Source of the DNA: Caldimonas caldifontis
Lineage (GTDB): Bacteria; Pseudomonadota; Gammaproteobacteria; Burkholderiales; Burkholderiaceae_C
Length of the DNA stretch: 64,000 nt
Reading direction: 5' to 3'
Assembly (NCBI RefSeq): GCF_002930615.1
Contig: NZ_PSNX01000003.1
Span: 310,001-374,000, forward strand
The notes below the pieces were generated by a model. It did not search any database and had not been told where the DNA came from. It was given only the letters and a program-made list of their open reading frames with translations. Below are positions 18,500 to 27,926 of the stretch, piece by piece. The position numbers and the translations under genes were made by a program. Every line of letters begins with the position of its first letter. The first letter of the stretch is position 1.

Positions 18500-18534
18500 A
18501 GTATATTGACAAACAGAATATTTGTCAATATAGT
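18500..18534. promoter_or_regulatory. Mirror-image divergent promoters under a BigR palindrome
   Basis: A perfect inverted repeat, TATATTGACAAA (18502-18513) and its complement (18521-18532), with a 7-base spacer. On the plus strand TTGACA (18506-18511), a 17-base spacer and TATAGT (18529-18534) form a near-ideal sigma-70 promoter. On the minus strand TTGACA (18528-18523), 17 bases and TATACT (18505-18500) form the mirror promoter. One bound repressor dimer would therefore cover both -35 elements and silence both operons. Confidence 0.85.
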
Positions 18535-18568
18535 GAAGCCATTGGCAACATCCTTCAGGAGTGCGTCC

Positions 18569-19429
18569 ATGAACCCCAATGTGCAAGCCTTCTTCGATCC
18601 TGCGACCTGGACGGTCAGCTATGTCGTATACGACCGCCCGGGCGGCCACGCCGCCGTGGTCGACTCCGTGCTGGACTACGACCCCAAATCCGGCCGCACC
18701 CGCACCACCTCGGCCGACCGCCTGATCGACTTCGTGCGCGCCCAGAACCTCACGGTGCAATGGATCCTCGAGACCCATGCCCATGCCGACCACCTCTCGG
18801 CCGCCCCCTACCTGCGCCGCGAGCTGGGCGGGCGCATCGCCATCGGGGCGGCCATCACCAAGGTGCAGGATGTCTTCAAGCGAGTCTTCCACCTGGAGCC
18901 GGAATTCCGCACCGACGGTGCCCAGTTCGACCAGCTGCTCAGCGACGGCGAAACCTTCCGCATCGGTGAGCTGGAGGCGAAGGCGATGTCCGTGCCCGGC
19001 CACACGCCGGCGTGCATGGCCTACCAGGTGGGTGACGCCGTCTTCGTGGGCGACACCCTCTTCATGCCCGACGTGGGCACGGCACGCTGCGACTTCCCCG
19101 GCGGAGACGCCCATGCGCTGTACCGATCGGTGCGCAAGCTGCTGAGCCTGCCGCCGGCCACACGGCTTTTCATGTGCCACGACTACCCGCCCGACGGACG
19201 CAAGCCGGCGTGGGAATCCACCGTGGCCGACCAGCGCGCGCACAACATCCACATCCACGACGGTGTGAGCGAGGAGGCCTTCGTCGAGATGCGCACCAAA
19301 CGCGACGCCACACTCGAGATGCCCACCCTCATCCTGCCCTCGGTGCAGGTGAACATCCGCGCTGGTGAGATGCCGCCACCCGAGGCGAACGGTGTGTCCT
19401 ACCTGAAGATCCCCGTCAACGCCTTGTGA
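18569..19429 (+). CDS. blh: Persulfide dioxygenase (ETHE1/Blh type)
   Basis: 286 residues of the metallo-beta-lactamase fold. ETHAHADHLSAAPYLR contains the metal motif HxHxDH (His70, His72, Asp74, His75); SVPGHTPACMAYQ and VGDTLFMPDVGTARCDFPGG carry the later ligands. ETHE1-like enzymes bind one mononuclear iron and oxidise glutathione persulfide to sulfite. Placement opposite bigR is the standard sulfide-detoxification arrangement. AGGAG lies 7 bases before ATG 18569. Confidence 0.92.
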   Translation: MNPNVQAFFDPATWTVSYVVYDRPGGHAAVVDSVLDYDPKSGRTRTTSADRLIDFVRAQNLTVQWILETHAHADHLSAAPYLRRELGGRIAIGAAITKVQDVFKRVFHLEPEFRTDGAQFDQLLSDGETFRIGELEAKAMSVPGHTPACMAYQVGDAVFVGDTLFMPDVGTARCDFPGGDAHALYRSVRKLLSLPPATRLFMCHDYPPDGRKPAWESTVADQRAHNIHIHDGVSEEAFVEMRTKRDATLEMPTLILPSVQVNIRAGEMPPPEANGVSYLKIPVNAL

Positions 19430-19437
19430 GGCAGGCC

Positions 19438-19884
19438 ATGAGCGATTCCCAGGTCACCGTGCACCTGCAACAGCAGCAAGACTACCGCTTCGAGATCGCC
19501 TTCGGCGGCACCGTGCCCGCGCTCATCGGCGACGAACCCCCGCCGCTGGGGGGCGGCACCGGGCCGTCGCCGGTGCAGCTCCTGGCCGCCGCCGTGGGCA
19601 ACTGCCTGAGCGATTCCCTGCTGTTCGCGTTGCGCAAGTACCGCCAGTCTCCCGAGCCACTGAGCGCGCAGGTGACGGCGGAGGTGGGCCGCAACGCCGA
19701 AGGCCGGCTGCGTGTGCTCAAGATGGAGGCGGTGCTGCGCCTGGGCGTGCCCGCTGCGCAGCTTCAGCACCTGGACCGCGTGCTGTCGCAGTTCGAGGCC
19801 TTCTGCACCGTCACGCAAAGCGTGGGCGCCGGCATCCCCGTCGAGGTCCAGGTCATCGACGCCGAGGGCGCGCGCCTCAAGTAG
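19438..19884 (+). CDS. OsmC-family protein
   Basis: 148 residues. GPSPVQLLAAAVGNCLSDSL holds the first conserved cysteine, and FEAFCTVTQSVGAGIPVEV holds the second; these are the peroxidatic and resolving cysteines of OsmC/Ohr-like hydroperoxide reductases. The start is ATG 19438, 8 bases after the persulfide dioxygenase gene, so it belongs to the BigR-controlled operon and may act on persulfides or on peroxides formed during sulfide stress. It overlaps the end of marC by 8 bases. Confidence 0.85.
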   Translation: MSDSQVTVHLQQQQDYRFEIAFGGTVPALIGDEPPPLGGGTGPSPVQLLAAAVGNCLSDSLLFALRKYRQSPEPLSAQVTAEVGRNAEGRLRVLKMEAVLRLGVPAAQLQHLDRVLSQFEAFCTVTQSVGAGIPVEVQVIDAEGARLK

Positions 19885-20512
19885 CCCCGCCCAGCGCCGG
19901 AAAGAGCTTGAGCAGGCCGTCGGCCATGATCTCCACGGCCAGCGCGGCCAGGATCAGCCCCATCAGGCGCGTCATGATGTTGATGCCGGTCTGGCCGAGC
20001 AGCCTGGCGATGCGCCCGGCGGCCGACAGTGCCAGGAAGGCGGCCGCGCCGATCACCAGGCCGTAGCCCATGAGCACGCCCACCTGCCACCAGTGGGTGG
20101 TCTGCTGCGAGTAGATCACCATCGTCGAGATGGTGGCCGGGCCGGTGAGCAGCGGGATGGTCAGCGGCACCACCGCGATGCTCGCGCCCGCATCGGCTTT
20201 CGATTCGCCCTCGTCCACATCTTCCTTGCGCGTCTCGGCGGGCTGGGCCTGCAGCATCTGCAGCGCGCTGATCAGCAGCAGCATGCCGCCGCCCACCTGG
20301 AACGACGCGATGGAGATGCCGAAGAACTCGATGATGCGCAATCCGGCCAGCGCACTGATGGCCACCACCAGGCAGGCGGTGAAGGCGCTCACCCGGATGG
20401 TGCGGCGGCGCTGCTCGGCGGTGAAGCCCTGCGTGAAGTGGATGAAGAAGGGCACCACGCCGATCGGGTTGACGATGGCGAGCAGGGCGATCAGGGGCTT
20501 GAGCAGGTCCAT
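19877..20512 (-). CDS. MarC-family integral membrane protein
   Basis: 211 residues with about six membrane spans. LLAIVNPIGVVPFFIHFTQG is the family opening and VPLTIPLLTGPATISTMVIY is its central signature. MarC proteins were once linked to multiple antibiotic resistance, but their transport role remains unproven. ATG 20512 is taken because the longer frame upstream runs through the neighbouring SDR gene in a shadow frame. It follows that SDR gene by 5 bases and is likely co-transcribed. Confidence 0.88.
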   Translation of the reverse strand: MDLLKPLIALLAIVNPIGVVPFFIHFTQGFTAEQRRRTIRVSAFTACLVVAISALAGLRIIEFFGISIASFQVGGGMLLLISALQMLQAQPAETRKEDVDEGESKADAGASIAVVPLTIPLLTGPATISTMVIYSQQTTHWWQVGVLMGYGLVIGAAAFLALSAAGRIARLLGQTGINIMTRLMGLILAALAVEIMADGLLKLFPALGGAT

Positions 20513-20517
20513 GTGCG

Positions 20518-21267
20518 TCAGCGCCCCCCGCCCACATCGAGGATGGCGCCGGTCGTGTAGCTGGCGGCGTCCGACAGCAGCCAGACGATGGCCTCGGCCA
20601 CCTCCTCGGGCCGCCCGGGGCGCTGCATGGGGATCAGCGGGGCCAACCGCCAGGCCCGGTCGGGCTGGCCGCCGCTGGCGTGGATGCCGGTGTCGGTGAT
20701 GCCCGGGCGTACCCCGTTCACCCGCACGCCTTCGGCGGCCACCTCCTTGGACAGGCCGAGGGTCAGCGTGTCGATGGCCCCCTTGCTGGCGGCATAGTCC
20801 ACGTACTCGCCCGGGCTGCCCAGGCGGGCGGCCACCGAGGAGACATTGACGATGGCCCCACCGGCGCCGCCGTAGCGTGTGCTCATGCGGCGCACCGCCT
20901 GCTGGGCGCACCAGATGCTGCCGTACACATTGGTGGCGAACATGCGCTGCAGCCGCTCGGCATCGACTTCGTCCAGGCGCGCTTTCGCGCCCACGATGCC
21001 GGCGTTGTTCACCAGGCCTGTCAGCGGCCCGGCTTCGCGGTCGATGGTCTCGAAAAGCCGCGCGACATCGGCCTGCACGGCCACATCGGCCTGGGCCAGC
21101 AGGGCCCGCACACCCAGGGCTGTGGCCTGAGTGGCCACCGCTTGCGCGGCCTGCTCGTCGCGGGCGTAGTGGATGACGACGTCATGGCCTTCCCGGGCGC
21201 AGGCCAATGCGGTGGCGGCGCCGATGCCGCGACTGGCGCCGGTGATGAGGGTGAGAGGGCGTGCCAT
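20518..21267 (-). CDS. Short-chain dehydrogenase/reductase
   Basis: 249 residues. The cofactor motif is TGASRGIGAATALA (about 9-22), the structural NNAG motif lies in LVNNAGIVGAKARL, and the catalytic set is Ser in NVSSVAARLGSPGEYVDYAA with YxxxK (YAASK). The C-terminal segment IVWLLSDAASYTTGAILDVG is standard. Such enzymes oxidise or reduce carbonyl/hydroxyl groups with NAD(P)H; the substrate is unknown. The ATG at 21267 gives a normal SDR N-terminus. Confidence 0.9.
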   Translation of the reverse strand: MARPLTLITGASRGIGAATALACAREGHDVVIHYARDEQAAQAVATQATALGVRALLAQADVAVQADVARLFETIDREAGPLTGLVNNAGIVGAKARLDEVDAERLQRMFATNVYGSIWCAQQAVRRMSTRYGGAGGAIVNVSSVAARLGSPGEYVDYAASKGAIDTLTLGLSKEVAAEGVRVNGVRPGITDTGIHASGGQPDRAWRLAPLIPMQRPGRPEEVAEAIVWLLSDAASYTTGAILDVGGGR

Positions 21268-21412
21268 GGCCGCCGATTGTGCCGCGCCTGGCTGGTGCGT
21301 GTTGCGCACGAGGGCCTACGGACAAGCCCGTACAGCCCGGCGACCCGGGCGGCGCTACAGTGAACTGAACAAAAACCTTCGATCTGAACGATCGTCCGAC
21401 AGGAGACACGCC

Positions 21413-22447
21413 ATGAAGCGCCGCAGTTTTCTCGCCGCCTCCACCGCTTCGGTGGGCACCCTGGCCTTTCCCGCCCTGGTGCGCGCGCAAGGATTGGAGA
21501 AGCCCCGGATGACCATCGCCGTGGGCGGCAAGAACCTGCTGTACTACCTGCCGCTGACGGTGGCCGAAACCCTGGGCTACTTCAAGGACGAGGGCCTGGA
21601 TCTGACGATTGCCGACTTCGCCGGCGGCTCGCGCGCTCTGCAGGCCGTGGTGGGCGGCAGCGCCGATGTGGTCTCGGGCGCTTTCGAGCACACCGTCAAC
21701 ATGCAGGCCAAGGGCCAGCGCATGCGTGCCTTCGTGCTGCAGGGGCGCGCGCCGCAGATCGTGCTGGGCGTGAACCCCAAGACCCTGCCCAACTTCAAAT
21801 CGGTGGCCGACCTCAAGGGCAAGAAGATCGGCGTGACTGCACCGGGCTCGTCCACCAACGTGATGGTCAACTTCGTGCTGGCCAAGGCGGGCCTCAAGCC
21901 CAGCGACGTGTCCATCATCGGCGTGGGCGCTGCAAGCGGCGCCGTGGCGGCGATGCGCTCGGGGCAGATCGATGCCATCTCCAATCTCGACCCGGTCATC
22001 ACGCTGCTGCAGCGCTCGGGCGACCTGAAGATCGTCACCGACACCCGCATCGTGAAGGAAGCCGACCAGGTCTTCGGCGGCCCCATGCCGGCCGGCTGCC
22101 TGTATGCCCCGCAGGCTTTCCTCGACAAGAACCCCAACACGGCCCAGGCGCTCACCAACGCCATCGTGCGTGCCAACAGGTGGATCCAGCAGGCCGGCCC
22201 GTCGGACATCGTCAAGGCCGTCCCGGAAAGCTATCTGCTGGGCGACCGCGCGGTCTACATCGACGCCTTCCTGGCCGCCAAGGGCGCGCTCTCGCCCGAC
22301 GGCAGCATCCCCGATGCCGGCGCCGATACGGCGCTGCGGGCCCTGCGCAGCATCGACGAGTCGCTCAACAATGTGCAGTTCGACCTCAAGGCCGTCTACA
22401 CCAACGACTTCGTGAAGAAAGCCAACGCGAAGTACCCGAAGGCATGA
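21413..22447 (+). CDS. ABC transporter substrate-binding protein, NMT1/SsuA type
   Basis: 344 residues with a signal peptide MKRRSFLAASTASVGTLAFP (RR-SFL resembles a Tat signal). ETLGYFKDEGLDLTIADFAG and GKKIGVTAPGSSTNVMVNFV are hallmarks of the nitrate/sulfonate/pyrimidine-precursor binding protein family. It presents substrate to the ATPase and permease encoded immediately downstream. No catabolic gene adjacent identifies the ligand. AGGAGACACGCC precedes the ATG. Confidence 0.9.
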   Translation: MKRRSFLAASTASVGTLAFPALVRAQGLEKPRMTIAVGGKNLLYYLPLTVAETLGYFKDEGLDLTIADFAGGSRALQAVVGGSADVVSGAFEHTVNMQAKGQRMRAFVLQGRAPQIVLGVNPKTLPNFKSVADLKGKKIGVTAPGSSTNVMVNFVLAKAGLKPSDVSIIGVGAASGAVAAMRSGQIDAISNLDPVITLLQRSGDLKIVTDTRIVKEADQVFGGPMPAGCLYAPQAFLDKNPNTAQALTNAIVRANRWIQQAGPSDIVKAVPESYLLGDRAVYIDAFLAAKGALSPDGSIPDAGADTALRALRSIDESLNNVQFDLKAVYTNDFVKKANAKYPKA

Positions 22448-23247
22448 CGGCGCCGGCACTTTCCTTGCAGGACATCACCTGCACCTTCGTCAGCCGCGAG
22501 GACAAGACGCAGCGCTACACGGCGGTGCGTGATGTCACGCTGACCATCGCACCCGGCGAGTTCGTCTCGGTGGTGGGCCCCACGGGCTGCGGCAAGAGCA
22601 CGCTCTTGAACGTGGGGGCGGGCCTGCTGGCGCCCAGCAGCGGGCGGGTCGAGGTCTTCGGCCAGCCGCTTGCTGGCATCAACACGCGCGCCGGCTACAT
22701 GTTCCAGGCCGACTCGCTGATGCCCTGGCGCACGGCGGTCGAAAACGTGATGGCCGGGCTCGAGTTTCGCGGCGTGCCGGATGCGCGCGAGCAGGCCGAG
22801 CACTGGCTCAAGCGCGTAGGCCTGGGCGGCTTCGGCGACCGCTACCCGCATCAGCTCTCGGGCGGCATGCGCAAGCGCACCAGCCTGGCCCAGACGCTGG
22901 TGCTCGACCCCGACATCATCCTGATGGATGAACCCTTCTCGGCCCTGGACATCCAGACCCGCCAGCTGATGGAAAACGAGGTGCTGCAGCTCTGGGCCGA
23001 GAAGAAAAAAGCGGTGCTCTTCATCACCCACGACCTGGACGAAGCCATCGCGATGAGCGACCGCGTGGTGGTGCTCAGTGCCGGCCCTGGCTCGCACCCC
23101 ATCGGCGAATTCACCATCGACCTCGAGCGCCCGCGTGACGTGGCCGAAGTGCGTGTGACCCCGCGCTTCATCGAGCTGCACCAGGCCATCTGGGACGTGC
23201 TGCGCGAAGAGGTCCTCAAGGGCTACCGGCAGCAACTGGCGGCTTGA
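22444..23247 (+). CDS. ABC transporter ATP-binding protein, SsuB/TauB type
   Basis: 267 residues. Walker A is GPTGCGKST (45-53), the signature is LSGGM, Walker B is IILMDEPFSALD and the switch histidine is in FITHDLDEA. The signature is followed by RKRTSLAQTL rather than the usual RQR. The ATG overlaps the stop of the binding-protein gene (ATGA), showing translational coupling. It energises the importer with the permease encoded next. Confidence 0.92.
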   Translation: MTAPALSLQDITCTFVSREDKTQRYTAVRDVTLTIAPGEFVSVVGPTGCGKSTLLNVGAGLLAPSSGRVEVFGQPLAGINTRAGYMFQADSLMPWRTAVENVMAGLEFRGVPDAREQAEHWLKRVGLGGFGDRYPHQLSGGMRKRTSLAQTLVLDPDIILMDEPFSALDIQTRQLMENEVLQLWAEKKKAVLFITHDLDEAIAMSDRVVVLSAGPGSHPIGEFTIDLERPRDVAEVRVTPRFIELHQAIWDVLREEVLKGYRQQLAA

Positions 23248-23252
23248 ACGAT

Positions 23253-24080
23253 ATGTGGAATCTCATCAAACCCAGCCCCCGCAACCTGCGCGTGTGGCAG
23301 GTGGGCGTGCTCGTGGTGGTGTTCGGCTTCTGGCACGTGATGACCAAGCCGGGCCTGCTGCCCAACTTCATCTTCGAGAACGACCAGCAGGCCGCCTTCT
23401 TCTTCGGCGAGCCGCTGAAGATCTTCGGCCGCATCTGGAACTGGTTCTTCGTGGCGGCCGACATCTACCAGCACCTGTGGATCACGCTGGTCGAAACCCT
23501 GCTGGCCTTCGGCATCGGCACGGTCTTCGGTCTGGCCATGGGTTTGTGGCTGGCGCTCAGCCCCATGGCCGCGGCCATTCTCGACCCCTACATCAAGGCC
23601 GCCAACTCGATGCCGCGCGTGATCCTCGCGCCCATCTTCGCCGTGTGGTTCGGCCTGGGCATCGCCTCCAAGGTCGCGCTGGGCGTGACGCTGGTCTTCT
23701 TCATCGTGTTCTTCAACGTCTACCAGGGTGTGAAGGAGGTCAGCCCGGTGGTGCTGGCCAATGCCCGCATGCTGGGCGCCAGTCAGAAGCAGCTGCTGCG
23801 CCATGTCTACCTGCCCAGCGCGATGAGCTGGGTCTTCAGCTCGCTGCACACCTCGGTGGGCCTGGCCTTCGTGGGCGCGGTGGTGGGCGAATACCTCGGC
23901 TCGGCCCGGGGGGTGGGCTATCTCATCCTGCAGGCCGAGGGCAGCTTCGACATCAACACCGTGATGGCCGGCATCCTGGTGCTCACCGCCTTTGCGCTGG
24001 TGCTCGACGCCCTGGTGGGCGTGATCGAGAAGAAGCTGATGAAGTGGCAGCCGAAATCCGGCGAAACTGAAAAACTGTAG
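23253..24080 (+). CDS. ABC transporter permease, SsuC/TauC type
   Basis: 275 residues from ATG 23253; a TTG at 23244 overlapping the previous stop is the alternative, but it lacks a usable ribosome-binding site. About six membrane spans, with the ATPase-contact (EAA) loop NARMLGASQKQLLRHVYLPS. Completes the three-gene importer. A large hairpin follows at 24106. Confidence 0.9.
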   Translation: MWNLIKPSPRNLRVWQVGVLVVVFGFWHVMTKPGLLPNFIFENDQQAAFFFGEPLKIFGRIWNWFFVAADIYQHLWITLVETLLAFGIGTVFGLAMGLWLALSPMAAAILDPYIKAANSMPRVILAPIFAVWFGLGIASKVALGVTLVFFIVFFNVYQGVKEVSPVVLANARMLGASQKQLLRHVYLPSAMSWVFSSLHTSVGLAFVGAVVGEYLGSARGVGYLILQAEGSFDINTVMAGILVLTAFALVLDALVGVIEKKLMKWQPKSGETEKL

Positions 24081-24105
24081 AGCGCCTTGGGTTGCTCACC
24101 ATCGA

Positions 24106-24148
24106 GCGGCACCCCGCGGAGCCGGCGTGGCCGGTCCGCGGGTGCCGC
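24106..24148. terminator. Strong hairpin between convergent operons
   Basis: GCGGCACCCCGCGGA (24106-24120) pairs with TCCGCGGGTGCCGC (24135-24148) with a single bulged C; the loop itself contains CCGG self-complementary halves. It sits between the stop of the plus-strand permease (24080) and the minus-strand binding-protein gene (24157). There is no T run, so it may stop both transcripts by structure or protect their 3' ends. Confidence 0.6.
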
Positions 24149-24156
24149 CGCTGTGC

Positions 24157-25338
24157 TTACTTCGAGACGAGCTCGCGCAAGGTCACCTGCTTGACCTTGC
24201 CGCCCTCGACGGTGGCCACGTAGGTGTTGGCGATGGTGCCGCCCTTCTCGTCGATGCCCTCGATGTCGTGCACGTTGTACTTGGCCGGCAGCGAGCGGTA
24301 GGCCTCGTTCATCTTGGCGCGGATGGCGTGGGCATCAGTCGTGGTGCCGGCCAGACGCATGGCCTGGGCAGTGGCATGGACCGCGATGTAGTTCAGCGAC
24401 ACTTCCGAGCTGGGATCGCGCCCCGGGTTGGCCTTGCGGAAGCGCTCCACGAAGTCCTTGGCGTGCGTGCGAGTGTCATCCACCAGCGGCAGCACACCGA
24501 TCGAGCCTTCCAGCGGGCCGTAGCCGCCCGTGACCTTGGCGATCTCGTCCATCTTGGCCTGGTCGATGATGACGAAGCCACCCTTGAAGCCCAGCTCCCG
24601 TGCCTGCTTGACCACCAGGCCCGTGGGCTCGGAGGCGCCGCCGATGAACATCACGTCGGGCTTGGCGGCCAGCACGCGGCTCACGCCGCTGTAGAAGTCG
24701 GTCGAGCGGTTATACGACATCGGGTTCTCGGCCACCACCTTGCCACCGGCGGCTTCCCAGGCCGGCTTGAAGGCCGCCGTCCAGGCCTTGGCGTAGTCGT
24801 GGTCGGCATTGGCGATGGCCAGGTTCTTGCCGTACTTGCCCATCGCATAGCGGGTGAAGGGCTCGACGTAGCCGGTGAACTCCGGGGGGATGCGGATGGT
24901 GAGCTTGTTGCCGCGCGCGGTGATGGTGGGCACGCTGGTGTACGACAGCAGCAGCACGCCCAGGCGCTCATTGGTGGTCTGCACCGCGAAGCTGCCGCCC
25001 GAGTGCGGGATCAGCACGGCCGGCGTCTTGTGCTCCTGCACCAGGCGCTGGGTGTTGATGGCGCTTTCGGCGGGGTTGTACTTGTCGTCCAGGGCGACGA
25101 GCTCCAGCCGGACCTTCTTGCCGCCCACTTCGAGGCCGTCGGCATTGATCTCGGCCACGGCCATCTCCATGCCGGTGAGCACGTTCTTGCCGTAGAGCGC
25201 GGCGCCGCCGCTCAAGGGGCCCGAGTAGCCGATCTTGACGACCTCCTGGGCGAAGGCGTTGCTGCCCAAGCCCGCCAGGGCCATGGCCGCGGCCACGCTG
25301 CGCAGCACGAAGCGGCGCGATGAAGATGAATGCAACAT
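24157..25338 (-). CDS. livK: Branched-chain amino acid-type ABC transporter substrate-binding protein
   Basis: 393 residues with signal peptide RFVLRSVAAAMALAGLGSNA ending FAQ. Leu/Ile/Val-binding fold of type I: VVKIGYSGPLSGGAALYGKN, then VLIPHSGGSFAVQTTNERLG, then ANADHDYAKAWTAAF. It would feed the LivH/M/G/F complex encoded upstream in the same operon. The ligand could be an amino acid or another carboxylate or aromatic; many such systems in Burkholderiales import non-amino-acid substrates. Confidence 0.88.
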   Translation of the reverse strand: MLHSSSSRRFVLRSVAAAMALAGLGSNAFAQEVVKIGYSGPLSGGAALYGKNVLTGMEMAVAEINADGLEVGGKKVRLELVALDDKYNPAESAINTQRLVQEHKTPAVLIPHSGGSFAVQTTNERLGVLLLSYTSVPTITARGNKLTIRIPPEFTGYVEPFTRYAMGKYGKNLAIANADHDYAKAWTAAFKPAWEAAGGKVVAENPMSYNRSTDFYSGVSRVLAAKPDVMFIGGASEPTGLVVKQARELGFKGGFVIIDQAKMDEIAKVTGGYGPLEGSIGVLPLVDDTRTHAKDFVERFRKANPGRDPSSEVSLNYIAVHATAQAMRLAGTTTDAHAIRAKMNEAYRSLPAKYNVHDIEGIDEKGGTIANTYVATVEGGKVKQVTLRELVSK

Positions 25339-25358
25339 GTCTGCTCTCCTGAGTGAAA

Positions 25359-25379
25359 GCCGGCCTGCACAGGGCCGGC
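25359..25379 (-). terminator. Intercistronic hairpin between livF and livK
   Basis: GCCGGCC (25359-25365) and GGCCGGC (25373-25379) form a 7-base stem with a 7-base loop in the 68-base gap between livF and livK. On the minus strand it is followed only by CTTTC, so it is a weak terminator at best; it may set the ratio of binding protein to membrane components or stabilise upstream RNA. Confidence 0.4.
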
Positions 25380-25406
25380 GTGTGGTGGAACCGAAAGAAA
25401 CTGGGA

Positions 25407-26100
25407 TCAGGCGCCGATGTAGGCCCGGCGCACGGCATCGTTGTTGAGCAGCTCGTCGCGGCTGCCTTCCATCACGATGCGCCCGCCCTCCAGCACATAG
25501 GCGCGGTGGGCGATCTGCAGGGCGGCGTAGGCGTTCTGCTCGGCCAGCAGCACGGTGGTGCCGGCGCGGTTGATGCGCTGGATCACCTCCAGCACCTGCT
25601 TGACCACCAGTGGGGCGAGGCCGAGCGACGGTTCATCGAGCAGCAGCGCCTTGGGCCGGCCCATCAGCGCGCGACCGATGGCCACCATCTGCTGCTGCCC
25701 GCCCGACAGCGAGCCGGCCGCGTCGTCCTTCTTCTCGCGCAGGATGGGGAACATGTCGAAGACCTCATCGAGCAGCTTGGCGTTGCCCTTGCGGTCGCGC
25801 CGGTGCACATAGGCCCCCAGCATCAGGTTCTTGAGCACCGACATGCCGGGAAAGAGCTTGCGGCCTTCGGGGCACAGCACGAGACCTTCTTCCACCAGGC
25901 GCGAAGGCTTGGCGCCGGCCACGTCCTGGCCGCGCAGGCGGATGCGTCCGCCGGCCGCCTTGAGCAGGCCGCTGGCAGTGAGGAAGATCGAGCTCTTGCC
26001 CGCGCCGTTGGCGCCCAGCAGCACCACCAGTTCGCCATCGTTCGCGTGCAGCGACACCTCGTGCAGGGCCTTGAACCCGCCGTAGTGCAGCGACACCTTC

Positions 26101-26114
<14 letters not shown>
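25407..26114 (-). CDS. livF: ABC transporter ATP-binding protein LivF
   Basis: 235 residues, the standard LivF length. Walker A is GANGAGKSS (about 33-41), the signature is SLSGGQQQM, Walker B is [13 protein letters not shown], and [16 protein letters not shown] replaces the usual His-switch segment as in other LivF proteins. The ATG lies 14 bases inside the end of livG, so translation is coupled. Pairs with LivG on the LivHM membrane core. Confidence 0.92.
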
Positions 26115-26893
<779 letters not shown>

Positions 26894-26901
<8 letters not shown>

Positions 26902-27925
26902 GGCCGCCCTCCTGCGCAGAAAGTTGTGCAGACCCCTGCGGCGCAGCCCGCGACGCCGCTGCGGCACGGCGTGAGAGGCGCCGCGCGCGCCACTGCAGGA
27001 CGCTGCCCACCACGCCATAGGGCAAAAAGATCACCAGCATGACGAGCAGCGGGCCGAACACCACGAAGCGGTACTCCTGCAGGAACTGCAGGTACTGCGT
27101 GAGCCAGGGCATGGCCAGCGCCCCCAGCAGTGGGCCGAACATCGTCCCGATGCCGCCGATGAGCATGTACATCGTCATGTCGAAGGTGTGCTCGACGCCG
27201 GCCACGCTGGGGCCCAGAAAGCGCACGAAACCGGCGTACAGGCCTCCAGCCAGGCCGGCATAGAACACCGACAGCACGAAGGCGATCACCTTGGTGCGCA
27301 TCAGGTTGATGCCCAGCGCCTCGGCCAGGTCCTCGCTGTTGCGCACGGCCACGAAGCTGCGCCCCATCAGCGAGTTGACGATGCGGTGCATGGCCCACAT
27401 GCCAACGGCCAGGAAGAACAGCACCAGGTAGTACAGCTCGCGCGGCGATTCGAACTGCAGCGGCCCGATGGGTGAGGGCGAGGGGATGCCGATGATGCCC
27501 ACGGTGCCGTGGGTGAGGCCCTCCCACTTCTCGATCACGAGGTACATGATGTAGCCCACGCACAGCGTGAAGATCGAGAAGTAGTGGCCCTTCAGCCGCA
27601 GCGAGACGATACCGATGAAAAAGCCCAGCACGGCGGCCACCACGCCCGACAGCGCAAACGCCACCCAGAAGGGCACGCCATGGTCCACCGTGAGGATGCC
27701 CACCGTGTAGGCGCCCACGGCCATGAAGCCCGCATGCGCAAGGTTGAACTGCCCCGTGTAGCCGGTGATGAGGTTCAGGCCCACGGTGGCCAGCGCAAAG
27801 ATGTAGGCGGTGGACATCACCGTGAGGTGGTAGTCGTTGCCGGCCACGAAGGGGAAGGCGATGCCGGCGGCCAGCAGCAGGCTCCAGCCGAGCTTGCCGT
27901 GCAGAAGGTCGAAGACGCGGTCCAT
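26894..27925 (-). CDS. livM: ABC transporter permease LivM
   Basis: 343 residues, about nine membrane spans. GLNLITGYTGQFNLAHAGFM is the LivM signature, and RNSEDLAEALGINLMRTKVI is the loop that contacts the ATPases. The C-terminal 40 residues are a basic, alanine-rich tail. The gene starts one base after the livH stop. Confidence 0.92.
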
Positions 27926-27926
27926 G

